From contig NZ_BIFQ01000001.1 of assembly GCF_003967515.1 (NCBI RefSeq), positions 4,774,001 through 4,838,000 on the forward strand: a DNA stretch of 64,000 nt. The letters are read 5' to 3'. Under the pieces are notes generated by a model, which had not been told where the DNA came from, ran no database searches, and saw only the letters and a list, made by a program, of their open reading frames with translations. Origin of the DNA: Dictyobacter aurantiacus. Lineage in GTDB: Bacteria; Chloroflexota; Ktedonobacteria; Ktedonobacterales; Ktedonobacteraceae. Shown piece after piece: positions 8,708-16,540 of this stretch (positions are counted from its first letter, which is position 1; each line of letters opens with the position of its first letter). Both the position numbers and the translations under genes were made by a program.

Positions 8708-9358
8708 TTAATCCTCCAGGAGGCCGCGGCGCATGGCGTATTTGACGAGTTCGGCGCGGCTGTGGAGGTTGAGCTTGTCCATGATGTGGGTGCGGTGCGT
8801 GTCGACGGTTTTGGGACTGATGATCAGGCGTTCGGCGATCTGGTTATTGGTATGGCCTTCGGCGACCAGTTTCAGGATCTCGCGTTCGCGTTCGGTCAGG
8901 CTGCTGTAGCTGTCGCGCTCTTCTCCGGTGCGTACGCGTTGCAGATAGTCTCCGACGACGACCGATTGGGCGGTGGGGGAGAGATAAAATTGCCCGCTTT
9001 TAATGACGTGGATGGCCGTAATCAGTTCGGTGTCGGCGGCCTCTTTGAGCATGTAGCCGGCTGCTCCGGCGCGCAGGGCCTGGAAGACATATTCATCATG
9101 CTCATGCATCGTCAGAACCAGGATTCTGATGTCGGGCAGTAGGCGCCTGATCTGTTTGGTGGCCTCGATGCCGTTGATATCAGGCATCGTAATATCCATC
9201 AGGATGACATCTGGCTGGAGGCGTTGCGCCTCCTGAATCGCCTGCCGACCATCCTGTGCCTCGCCCACCACTTCCATGTCGGGTTGAGCGTTCAGCATCA
9301 TTTTCAGGCCTGCGCGTAAGATGGTATGGTCATCGGCCAAGAGTATCCGTATCTTCAT
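8708..9358 (-). CDS. NarL/FixJ-family response regulator
   Basis: 216 aa DNA-binding response regulator. Receiver domain at 1-120 with acidic pocket D9/D10, phosphoacceptor D55 (ILMDITMPD), switch residue in VLTMHEH and the conserved Lys of GYMLKEA. C-terminal LuxR-type HTH at about 150-210 (LTEREREILKLVAEGHTNNQIA, then ISPKTVDTH). It lies 70 bp downstream of the histidine kinase on the same strand, so the two form an operon and a cognate pair. The signal and target genes cannot be read from sequence. Confidence 0.95.
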   Translation of the reverse strand: MKIRILLADDHTILRAGLKMMLNAQPDMEVVGEAQDGRQAIQEAQRLQPDVILMDITMPDINGIEATKQIRRLLPDIRILVLTMHEHDEYVFQALRAGAAGYMLKEAADTELITAIHVIKSGQFYLSPTAQSVVVGDYLQRVRTGEERDSYSSLTEREREILKLVAEGHTNNQIAERLIISPKTVDTHRTHIMDKLNLHSRAELVKYAMRRGLLED

Positions 9359-9428
9359 TTTTTATTTCATTCCTAATGGTGCTTCTATGGCATGGTGCGT
9401 CAATAGTCAACATTGTCGATCCAACCGC

Positions 9429-10505
9429 TCAGGTCGTGACGGCCATGTTGGAGGATGCCAGCTGGATGGGGATGTGGGCGCGAATCACGGTACCCTGTCC
9501 GGGGTGCGATTCGATATCCAGTGAGCCATCGAGCAGTTGAGCCCGCTCAAACATGCCGACCAGTCCCCAGCCGCGCTCCTGACCGAGGGTGGGTTTTGTC
9601 TTCAGTTTCTCGACGTCAAAGCCTTCGCCATTATCGGAGATCGTAACATCGATGGCGTTATCGCTTTCGCGTAAAATGACGCTTACCTTCCGCGCGTGCG
9701 CGTGACGGGCCACGTTGGTGAGCGCCTCCTGTACAATGCGATAAAGGACCGTTTCGGTCTCGGAGGTCAGGCGGTCCTTCATGCCGGTGGTCTGGAAATC
9801 AACATCGATATCGGTCTTCTGCTGATACTCTTTGATATACCAGCGCAGCGCGGGCATCAGCCCGAGGTCGTCCAGTGCGCTGGGACGAAGGTCGATGCTC
9901 AGGCTGCGAATGGCGCGCAGGGTCTGGTGGGCCAGCTGGCGTGTCTCCGCGATGCGCTCGCGCGCCTCGGGCGATGTAATGGATTCCTCCAGCACGGCCA
10001 GGCTGATCAGCAAGGAGGTCAGCACCTGCGAGGTCTCATCATGGAGCTCGCGCGCCACGCGTTTACGCTCCTCCTCCTGCGCGTTAATGATCTGCGCCGC
10101 CCGCTGGCGGTTCGCCTCATCGATGGCCTCAAGCATCATATTGAAGGTGCGCGCCAGCTGATCGGCCTGTGGATCTGTCCCTGTCAGGGGCGCGCGCAGC
10201 GTCCGTTCGCCTTCCTGCACCCTGTTCATCACCTTTCCCAGGTCTAGCAGAGGACGGAACGCGAACTGCAGCAAAACAAAGTTGAGCGCAATGCTGACCA
10301 GCCAGCCAACGGCCACAAAGATGATCAGCGGCACATAGGAAAATGTATTGAGCCTCGTCGCCAGCCACGTGCCGCCAGTTGCGCCCGCGAAAATGATCGC
10401 GCTATTGGCCAGCAACACACGGTAGAAAACGGGCAATTCATTCAGCGCTCCCAGCAGCTTATGGCTCCGAGGCGTTGTATTCTCATGTATTTGAGCGTCA
10501 GACAT
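9429..10505 (-). CDS. Membrane sensor histidine kinase, HisKA_3 (NarX/DesK-like) type
   Basis: 358 aa, start ATG at 10505 (the frame continues upstream but only through the repeat array). Two TM helices (about 28-50 and 57-80) with almost no external loop, a HAMP linker (about 81-133), a HisKA_3 domain with phosphorylated His155 in RVARELHDETSQ, and a HATPase domain with N box (EALTNVARHAHA), G1 (DNGEGF) and G2 (GWGLVGMFERA). The lack of an external sensor domain suggests it senses the membrane or an accessory protein, as DesK/LiaS kinases do. It is followed by its response regulator. Confidence 0.93.
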   Translation of the reverse strand: MSDAQIHENTTPRSHKLLGALNELPVFYRVLLANSAIIFAGATGGTWLATRLNTFSYVPLIIFVAVGWLVSIALNFVLLQFAFRPLLDLGKVMNRVQEGERTLRAPLTGTDPQADQLARTFNMMLEAIDEANRQRAAQIINAQEEERKRVARELHDETSQVLTSLLISLAVLEESITSPEARERIAETRQLAHQTLRAIRSLSIDLRPSALDDLGLMPALRWYIKEYQQKTDIDVDFQTTGMKDRLTSETETVLYRIVQEALTNVARHAHARKVSVILRESDNAIDVTISDNGEGFDVEKLKTKPTLGQERGWGLVGMFERAQLLDGSLDIESHPGQGTVIRAHIPIQLASSNMAVTT

Positions 10506-10640
10506 CGCGAAAATCTCTTTATATGCACAAATTTTGAAGGTGTAGTGATATCTATAGTAATTGTATCGGTTATTCGAACCGACGTCAAACCAGCTCTGCC
10601 TCTGCCGCACTCGCCGCCTGCGGCGGCAGAGAATAAAAAA

Positions 10641-10900
10641 AGAGAGACGTGGTGGTGGGGCGCGGCCGCGCCCCACCACCACGTCTCTCTCTTCTTTAAG
10701 AGGGAGGGGAATGCCTAGCACGTCTCTCTTTGTGCAGAGGGAGGGGAATGCCTAGCACGTCTCTCTTTTTTAAGAGGGAGGGGGAATGCCTAGCACGTCT
10801 CTCTTTGTGCAGAGGGAGGGGAATGCCTAGCACGTCTCTCTTCTCTAAGAGGGCGGGGAATGCCTAGCACGTCTCTCTTTGTGCAGAGGGTCAGGCGTGC
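10641..10900. repeat. 25-bp hairpin plus six 37-39 bp units of two alternating types
   Basis: A perfect 25-bp stem with no loop (10641-10665 / 10666-10690) ends in ACGTCTCTCT, which is also the start of the repeat unit. Units begin ACGTCTCTCTT at 10681, 10720, 10757, 10795, 10832 and 10869. Each has the constant part GAATGCCTAGC and alternates between a TTTAAGAGGG type and a TTTGTGCAGAGGG type, giving a ~75-bp dimer repeated three times. It lies upstream of the histidine kinase. No spacers, no ORF of note. Confidence 0.85.
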
Positions 10901-10943
10901 AAGTCAGGGTGCTGGCTGACCCTTGCATCCCCCTCCGCAAAAG

Positions 10944-11060
10944 GCGGGAGGTGCAGGAGGGGCGCCTAGCCCCTCCTGCCGGGGTTTGGGGTGTCCCCAA
11001 CTCCCAACGATTTCATAATTTTGCTGCCCCGCGCTAGCGGGGCAGCAAAATTATGAAATC
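10944..11060. repeat. Dispersed hairpin repeat (copy 1) and 24-bp palindrome
   Basis: GCAGGAGGGGC (10953-10963) and its complement (10969-10979) form a hairpin, followed by a GGGGTTTGGGGTGTCCCC segment. A near copy lies at 52860-52935. Next is a perfect 24-bp stem at 11009-11032 / 11037-11060 with loop GCTA. Confidence 0.8.
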
Positions 11061-11366
11061 AGGTACACCTCATAAAAAAATCAGGTGCATACCTGATGCC
11101 TGAGCCTCACAGGCACTGTATCTTAGGTTTATATGTCTAATGGAAGGATTGAGAAGCCTGGGACAATCATCCGCTTCTCTTCCATCTCCTCTAGACAATC
11201 CATTATAATCTATGGTGAAGAGGGCAAAAGTTCTAACTTTATCTCAGCTATCATGCCATCGTTGCTCGACTTGTGAAACATATTGTAGAGAAAGAAAAAT
11301 GTCGGGTATGCTCGGGCTGCTGGCAGGCAATGTCGGCTAGAGGGGGTACCAGTGTTGGGGTACGTA
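11061..11366. other. Non-coding leader region of the bc operon
   Basis: About 300 bases without a supported gene on either strand. It lies between the repeat cluster and the promoter element of the cytochrome operon; no regulator site was recognised. Confidence 0.45.
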
Positions 11367-11375
11367 TGCTATAAT
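11367..11375 (+). promoter_or_regulatory. Extended -10 promoter for the bc operon
   Basis: TGCTATAAT, about 100 bases before the cytochrome b start. No convincing -35 box at 17 bp. The surrounding sequence (TTGGGG...TACGTATGC) resembles the element at 7979. Confidence 0.55.
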
Positions 11376-11473
11376 CAGCGACACATTACAAGAAGAACTT
11401 TTGCGATGATATCTTTCCAACCTGATCAAGCCTCACACCTTTTTTTCAGGCTTGATTCTTTTGAGGAGGCACA

Positions 11474-12283
11474 GTGAGCTCTACCAATAAAAGCTTGCTC
11501 GACGCGGCCACGCAGAAGATCGTCGAGAGCCAGGTCTGGCGTTCCATCTTCCGGCACGGCTATCCAGATACTCCATTGAACCAGTCTCTGGTCATGATGA
11601 GTAACGTATTTTTACATCTTCATCCGGTGAAAGTTAGCCGGCAGGCGATGAAGATCACGTACACCTGGTGTATGGGCGGCATCTCATTTTTCTTATTCTT
11701 GCTGCTAACGATTACCGGCGTCTTCCTTATGTTCTATTATGTACCTGATACAAACGTTGCCTATCAGAATATTAATCAGTTAAGTAGCGCTGTCTCTTTT
11801 GGTCATCTTGTGCGCAATATGCACCGCTGGGCAGCCCACTTGATGGTTGTATCGGTGACGCTGCACATGATTCGTGTCTTTTATCATGGTGCATATAAGC
11901 CACCCCGAGAGTTCAACTGGGTGGTTGGTGTGCTGCTATTCTTTGTTACTCTGTTCTTAAGTTTTACCGGTTACCTGTTGCCATGGGACCAGATCGCCAT
12001 CTGGGCTATCACGGTCGGTACCAACCTGGCTCCGTATACGCCGTTGCTGGGCAACCCCGTATATAAAGTGCTGGTAGGTGGCGGTGCCGTTGGCCAGGCT
12101 ACGTTGATCCGCTTCTATGTTGGTCACGTCATCCTGTTGCCATTGGCCGGTGCTATCCTGATGGCGGTCCACTTCTGGCGTATTCGTAAAGATGGTGGTG
12201 AGGCTGGTCCTCCTCCTCCTTCACGTCGAGAGTTGGAAGCCCGTGCCGAGCGAGACCAGACTCTGTCTGGCGTACGTGGATAA
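11474..12283 (+). CDS. Cytochrome b6-like subunit of a menaquinol cytochrome bc complex
   Basis: 269 aa integral membrane protein binding the two b hemes of a split, b6f/Bacillus-type complex III. Heme ligands are visible: H117-x13-H131 in helix B (MHRWAAH...TLHM) and H218-x14-H233 in helix D (YVGH...VHFW). The PPREFNW segment is conserved. Cys66 in TWCMGGISF matches the Cys of b6 proteins (YCLGGIT) that binds heme ci covalently. The GTG start follows GAGGAGG (11463-11469). It is first in a five-gene operon with subunit IV, Rieske and a cupredoxin fusion; its job is quinol oxidation with proton release. Confidence 0.93.
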   Translation: MSSTNKSLLDAATQKIVESQVWRSIFRHGYPDTPLNQSLVMMSNVFLHLHPVKVSRQAMKITYTWCMGGISFFLFLLLTITGVFLMFYYVPDTNVAYQNINQLSSAVSFGHLVRNMHRWAAHLMVVSVTLHMIRVFYHGAYKPPREFNWVVGVLLFFVTLFLSFTGYLLPWDQIAIWAITVGTNLAPYTPLLGNPVYKVLVGGGAVGQATLIRFYVGHVILLPLAGAILMAVHFWRIRKDGGEAGPPPPSRRELEARAERDQTLSGVRG

Positions 12284-12338
12284 CGAGCCAGGCCGTAGGA
12301 TGACCTACGGTGTCATGCATGCATGAGAGGATACCTCT

Positions 12339-12890
12339 ATGTCGATTGAACAGAAAGAACCACCAAAGGTACAACAACAGGCGCCGACGCCGGCGGCACA
12401 ACGTCGCTACCGTACCCTGGCGGTTGTCAAACAGGAGGCGATTACGCGTGTAGAGAAGCCACTCGAAGATTCGGTCTTCGTGTGGCCCCATCTGCTCGTA
12501 CGTGAGTTCTTCGCAGCGACCGCCTTGATGGTGATGATTACGCTGCTCTCATTGGTTATCGACGCTCCTTTGCAGGAACCGGCGACTCCTAATACAACGC
12601 CAAACCCGGCGAAAGCCCCCTGGTACTTCCTGGGCTTGCAGGAACTGCTGCACTACTTCCCGCCAACCACGGCTGGTGTGCTGGTACCAGGTTTTACGCT
12701 GGCTGCCCTGGCAATTCTGCCATATGTAGACCGTAATCCGAGCCGCGCATATGCTGATCGTAAGGTTGCAATTGTAACATTTACTATGTTTGTTGTTTTC
12801 TGGGCGGTGATTACGTTGGCCGGTAGCTTCTTCCGTGGTCCCGGCTGGCTCTGGGTGTGGCCGTGGCAGCATGTCTACTTTGATCTATAG
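12339..12890 (+). CDS. Cytochrome b C-terminal/subunit IV-like protein of the bc complex
   Basis: 183 aa. A polar N-terminus (about 1-55) is followed by three predicted TM helices (about 60-80, 108-128, 145-165), as in b6f subunit IV. The quinol-site region reads NPAKAPWYFLGLQELLHYF; the glutamate of the classical PEWY Qo motif is not present and the motif is APWY, as is known for some menaquinol-type complexes. Together with the previous gene it rebuilds a full cytochrome b. It has a Shine-Dalgarno GAGAGGA upstream and lies 55 bp after its partner. Confidence 0.9.
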   Translation: MSIEQKEPPKVQQQAPTPAAQRRYRTLAVVKQEAITRVEKPLEDSVFVWPHLLVREFFAATALMVMITLLSLVIDAPLQEPATPNTTPNPAKAPWYFLGLQELLHYFPPTTAGVLVPGFTLAALAILPYVDRNPSRAYADRKVAIVTFTMFVVFWAVITLAGSFFRGPGWLWVWPWQHVYFDL

Positions 12891-12915
12891 GCTGAGGAAA
12901 GAGGATTTCTGACTT

Positions 12916-13602
12916 ATGAGTATTGATACACCTCCCATTTCACCGCAGCAGTATGAAGTGCTGCACGGTGGTGGTGCAGAAGCTGCCGAGATTGCGAAGC
13001 AGCGTATCTCACGCCGACGTTTCCTTCGCCGGTCCATGCTGGCTGTCTGGGGTGTTTCTGCCACCTCCGCGGTTGCCGGAGCTCTATTCTATATGTATCC
13101 CAACCTGTCGGGTGGCTTCGGTTCAACCCTGACGGTCGGTAAGGTGAGCGAGTTCAAGGCGTCGAAACCTACTGAGTTTAAGCTGGAGCAGCAGGGCGTC
13201 TACCATCGTCCGGTGGCTCGTACCTATATCATTCACCTTGATCCATCGACGCAGTTCTTGCTGAAGGGCGGCGATTTAAGCAGTCAGCTCTCTTCGGAGA
13301 ACGTGGTGAAGGATAAAGATGGTTCCTACTGGATCGCGCTCTATCAGAAGTGCGTGCACCTTGGCTGTACCGTGCCGTTCCGTGATAACTGTGATAGCTT
13401 TAAGTGCCCCTGTCATGGTTCGCACTACAACGTCACCGGTGAGTACCTGGATGGTCCGGCTCCTCGTAGCCTCGATCGCTTCCAGGTGTCGATCCAGGGT
13501 GAGGATGTCGTGGTGAATACAGGCGTCATCAATTCGAACGTTGCGCACCCCGATGTCACAACGAGATTGATCGCGGCCCCTACTGTGGATTGTTCCTTAT
13601 AA
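12916..13602 (+). CDS. Rieske iron-sulfur protein
   Basis: 228 aa. A Tat-like signal/anchor (SRRRFLRRSMLAVWG at about 32-46, then a hydrophobic helix) precedes the Rieske domain. Cluster ligands are C146 and H148 (CVHLGC) and C164 and H167 (CPCHGSH); the disulfide cysteines are C151 and C166. It passes one electron from quinol at the Qo site to the next soluble carrier. It starts 25 bp after the subunit IV-like gene, with GAGGAAAGAGGA as ribosome site. Confidence 0.95.
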   Translation: MSIDTPPISPQQYEVLHGGGAEAAEIAKQRISRRRFLRRSMLAVWGVSATSAVAGALFYMYPNLSGGFGSTLTVGKVSEFKASKPTEFKLEQQGVYHRPVARTYIIHLDPSTQFLLKGGDLSSQLSSENVVKDKDGSYWIALYQKCVHLGCTVPFRDNCDSFKCPCHGSHYNVTGEYLDGPAPRSLDRFQVSIQGEDVVVNTGVINSNVAHPDVTTRLIAAPTVDCSL

Positions 13603-13810
13603 GGTGTCGTTTGATATTTTGACTCGCGTCAAATATGCATTCGGAAAGCCAATACCTCACAAGCAAACTGTCTCTGCTGGTCGCGGTTCGCACGCATATC
13701 GGAAGAGGCAGTCTGCTTCTGCAAGATAAGAAATTCGCGCTGAGAACACCTTGAGGTTAGCGCCCTCATGGGCGAGGGACCGATAGGCTGCATATCAAAA
13801 GGTGTGTATT

Positions 13811-14791
13811 ATGGGAAATTTAGTACAAGCTGTGGTGGGTATCATCATTCTGCTGGTAGTCGTCGGCGGCTTGCTGTATATATTCTACTCGAGGTCAAAC
13901 GCGGTAGAGAAGACGGGCTTTGGCTCGATCATCATGCTGGGCCTCGTGGCTCTGATGATCCCGGTCTTCTGGATTGTTGAGGGTGGAAATCAGGTACAGG
14001 CGACCAACAATCAGCAGAACCTGGCCATTGAGCGTGGCATGCATACGTACGCGAATAACTGTACGCTCAATTGTTATGCCATTGTGAATAACAAGGTGCA
14101 GAACGCGACCTATAACGGTTATGATATGAGCTATTTCAGCTCTCAGACCGACGATAATCTTCGCCGCATTATCAGTGCTGGCATTTATAATCCTAAAGCC
14201 GTGAATCAGCCCGCCAATCCCAACGCTATCCCGAAGGCTGATACCTATGGTGGTGCGTTGCTGAGCAATGATATCGATTATTTGATGGCTTTTATCCGCT
14301 CAACTGATCCTAAAAATCATGAGAAGAACGGCCTCGATGGTCTACCAGACTATCTGCAGGCCAACAATACGACCCTCTATAATGCCGCGGTAACCTACGG
14401 CAAGGAAGGTCAGTTTGGGACAGCCCAGGATATGAGCAATCAGTCCAGCATTACGCTGACCATCGTTGATCCTGGCACCAATGGCGTGACCTGCCAGAGC
14501 CAGTCGGGCTGCTTTACGCCGATCAATGTCAAGGTCAAGGTCGGCACCAAAATTACCTGGGTCAACAAATCCAAGCTTGCGCACACGGTGGTCGCTGTTC
14601 AGGGTCAGGATATCGCGCAGCCGAAGGCTGCCAGCCAGATCTTTGACTCCAAAAAGCAGATCGCGACCGGCGATTCGTTCACGTATACAGTTACCGATGC
14701 TGCCTACAATCTCAATTCCGACACGCATCGCCTGCTGTACTACTGTTCGATCCACCCGGATATGGTGGCACAGCTCGTTATAACCAAGTAA
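13811..14791 (+). CDS. Cytochrome c-like domain (heme motif lost) fused to a cupredoxin
   Basis: 326 aa. Two N-terminal hydrophobic helices (about 5-26 and 38-57). Residues about 70-165 look like a mono-heme cytochrome c (GMHTYANNC, DDNLRRIISAG, YGGALLSNDIDYLMAFIR), but the heme site is C84-TLN-C88-Y, with three residues between the cysteines and no following His; the usual distal Met-Pro is also absent. Residues about 215-326 are a plastocyanin-type domain with copper ligands H258 (LAHTV), C312, H315 and M318 (YYCSIHPDM). The ATG at 13811 is chosen because AAAGGTG lies just upstream. As a bc-operon member it probably takes electrons from the Rieske protein through copper. Confidence 0.82.
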   Translation: MGNLVQAVVGIIILLVVVGGLLYIFYSRSNAVEKTGFGSIIMLGLVALMIPVFWIVEGGNQVQATNNQQNLAIERGMHTYANNCTLNCYAIVNNKVQNATYNGYDMSYFSSQTDDNLRRIISAGIYNPKAVNQPANPNAIPKADTYGGALLSNDIDYLMAFIRSTDPKNHEKNGLDGLPDYLQANNTTLYNAAVTYGKEGQFGTAQDMSNQSSITLTIVDPGTNGVTCQSQSGCFTPINVKVKVGTKITWVNKSKLAHTVVAVQGQDIAQPKAASQIFDSKKQIATGDSFTYTVTDAAYNLNSDTHRLLYYCSIHPDMVAQLVITK

Positions 14792-14798
14792 CTGTTGA

Positions 14799-14824
14799 GA
14801 TCGCGTCCCGGCCGGGACGCGATC
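14799..14824. terminator. 13-bp perfect dyad between bc-operon genes
   Basis: GATCGCGTCCCGG followed directly by its complement, seven bases after the stop of the cupredoxin gene. There is no T-tract, so it may lower expression of the following gene or stabilise the upstream message rather than fully terminate. Confidence 0.55.
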
Positions 14825-14904
14825 CTGTTCCAGATTCTGATCGCTGCTCATGCCGGTTCGCTGGATAATTATGACGAACGGCATGTCGAAAGGAATTGCG
14901 ATTC

Positions 14905-16302
14905 ATGCAACAAGCGACACAAAAACGTGAATTGCCGGAACGAATGTCGTGGGCGCGTGCAATGATTTTTGCCATTGGCTTTTTCTTGCTAGCCGCGATC
15001 CTCGTTGGGCAAATTCCGGGTTATATCTATAATGCCATGACGGCGTCGAGCCTGGTGGAGTTCGAGCGTGGCACGTTCAGCCTCGGTCTGATCTGCCTGG
15101 CCTGCTTTGCCGTGATCATGGTGATTGAGTTCCTGTTTGATCCTAAACCGGTGATCTCTCCAGTTTTGCTGGCGGGCGTCGGCGCGATCGTAACGATCGT
15201 TGGCCTGGCGGTGACCGTCGGGGTCTCCGTGACCGGTTACCAGTCGTTCCCTTCGGAGAAGACGAGTCTGCTGCCAGTATTGGGTGGTCGATTCCTCTGG
15301 TTTCAGGCGAATGCGATCGATCTGATCGCGGTAGGTCTGGTCATTCTCTTTGTTGGCCTGGCTACTGTCTTCTACAGTGTGCTGGCGATGGGTGAGAAGC
15401 GCAATCCAGATCGGCGCGACCTGGGCACGACGCCGGCGATCCGCATTATGCTGATCGTCTCCAGCCTGCTGCTGATCTTCTTTGTCTATAGCTACAACTA
15501 CAATCCGTTCCCGGCCAGCATTCAGCCGGTTGTGCTCAACATCGTGCTTGGTATCTCGGTATTTCTGGCCCTGGGTGCCTTCGCGCTGCGCCTGCATTAT
15601 CTGATGCGCCCGGTGCGTAAGAACACCATGGCGGGCCTCTATGCGGTTGGCGCGCTGGGCCTGGCCCAGACCGGTGCCCTCCTGCTTGTGTTCTGGCTGG
15701 TAGCCTATCCTTTGCTGGCATTGCTCCATCCATTGCCAGTGCTGGGATCCTACCTGACCAACTGCACCCGCGCGACCGTTATTCCTGGGAGCTGCTCTTT
15801 CTCGCAGGATGCCGGCTATATCATTGATGCTGTGATTACATCCAGTTTCTTCGGTGCCATGCTGGCCGCGATCTGGGCCTGGAAGTCCAATCGTAACATG
15901 GTGGTTGTCGGTAGCGTGGTGATTACGGCTGTGATCGCTCTGACCGCTCTGGTGATGCACACCTCGGCCAGCGCGCTGCCAACGGCTATGATGTTGTGCG
16001 CCGCCATCCTGATCGTGGCGACCGTCTGGAGCATGTCTGCCCGCCGTGAGTTCGCCGTGGTTGGTGAGAGCAATCTGGGCTGCCTGGGCATGTGGCTGGT
16101 CATGGGTACCTGTCTGTTCGTCTACCTGTCCGCGTTCGCCTTCTTCTCGATGGCCAACTTCGCGGCGGAAGAGACGCCACCAAACATCCCGAACCCCATC
16201 AATACCGCTGGCGCGACCGATGCCTTTGTGATGTTCGCGCTGTTCGCGGTGCTGGGTGCGATCCAGTTCTTCTTCCTGGCGCGCAATCGCTACCGCGTCT
16301 AA
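14905..16302 (+). CDS. Polytopic membrane protein of unknown function, bc-operon member
   Basis: 465 aa, about eleven hydrophobic helices, no recognised family. No heme-copper oxidase His pattern, CxxCH or NrfD motif is evident. Loops contain few charged residues and a pair of cysteines (LTNCTRATVIPGSCSF) in a likely external loop around 285-300. The ATG at 14905 has AGGA ten bases upstream; a TTG at 14896 is too close to that site. It follows the cupredoxin gene by 113 bp in the same direction and ends at a strong terminator, so it probably works with the bc complex, for example as anchor or electron-transfer partner. That is inference from position only. Confidence 0.6.
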   Translation: MQQATQKRELPERMSWARAMIFAIGFFLLAAILVGQIPGYIYNAMTASSLVEFERGTFSLGLICLACFAVIMVIEFLFDPKPVISPVLLAGVGAIVTIVGLAVTVGVSVTGYQSFPSEKTSLLPVLGGRFLWFQANAIDLIAVGLVILFVGLATVFYSVLAMGEKRNPDRRDLGTTPAIRIMLIVSSLLLIFFVYSYNYNPFPASIQPVVLNIVLGISVFLALGAFALRLHYLMRPVRKNTMAGLYAVGALGLAQTGALLLVFWLVAYPLLALLHPLPVLGSYLTNCTRATVIPGSCSFSQDAGYIIDAVITSSFFGAMLAAIWAWKSNRNMVVVGSVVITAVIALTALVMHTSASALPTAMMLCAAILIVATVWSMSARREFAVVGESNLGCLGMWLVMGTCLFVYLSAFAFFSMANFAAEETPPNIPNPINTAGATDAFVMFALFAVLGAIQFFFLARNRYRV

Positions 16303-16330
16303 CTCGCGCTCCCATCCAAAGAAAAAGAAA

Positions 16331-16371
16331 GAGGAGGACCGATCACCGCGATCGGCCCTCCTCCTTTTTTT
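16331..16371 (+). terminator. Rho-independent terminator of the bc operon
   Basis: GAGGAGG-A-CCGATC pairs with GATCGG-C-CCTCCTC around ACCGC, followed by CT7. Confidence 0.85.
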
Positions 16372-16453
16372 CAACATAATATGCTGGGGCACCTTTGAGA
16401 GGGGTGATGGTATCGTTGGCGGAACGTGCGCACCCGGGATATCTTGCTCTCTT

Positions 16454-16482
16454 GTTTTCTAGATGCGCGATAGCTATACTAT
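16454..16482 (+). promoter_or_regulatory. Sigma-70-type promoter for the P450 gene
   Basis: TTGTTT (16454-16459), 17-bp spacer, TATACT (16477-16482), about 60 bases before the start codon. Confidence 0.6.
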
Positions 16483-16540
16483 GTGTATATTGAATTTCTG
16501 AGATGAATAAATGCAGAGCAATATGGAGGATCAGTTATTC

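Noticed and set aside
13768..13980. Small ORF overlapping the cupredoxin gene start
   Set aside because: Out of frame with the conserved protein, and the real start has a proper ribosome site.
14040..14085. Normal cytochrome c heme site in the cupredoxin fusion
   Set aside because: The codons clearly read Cys-Thr-Leu-Asn-Cys-Tyr; no CxxCH in any frame here.
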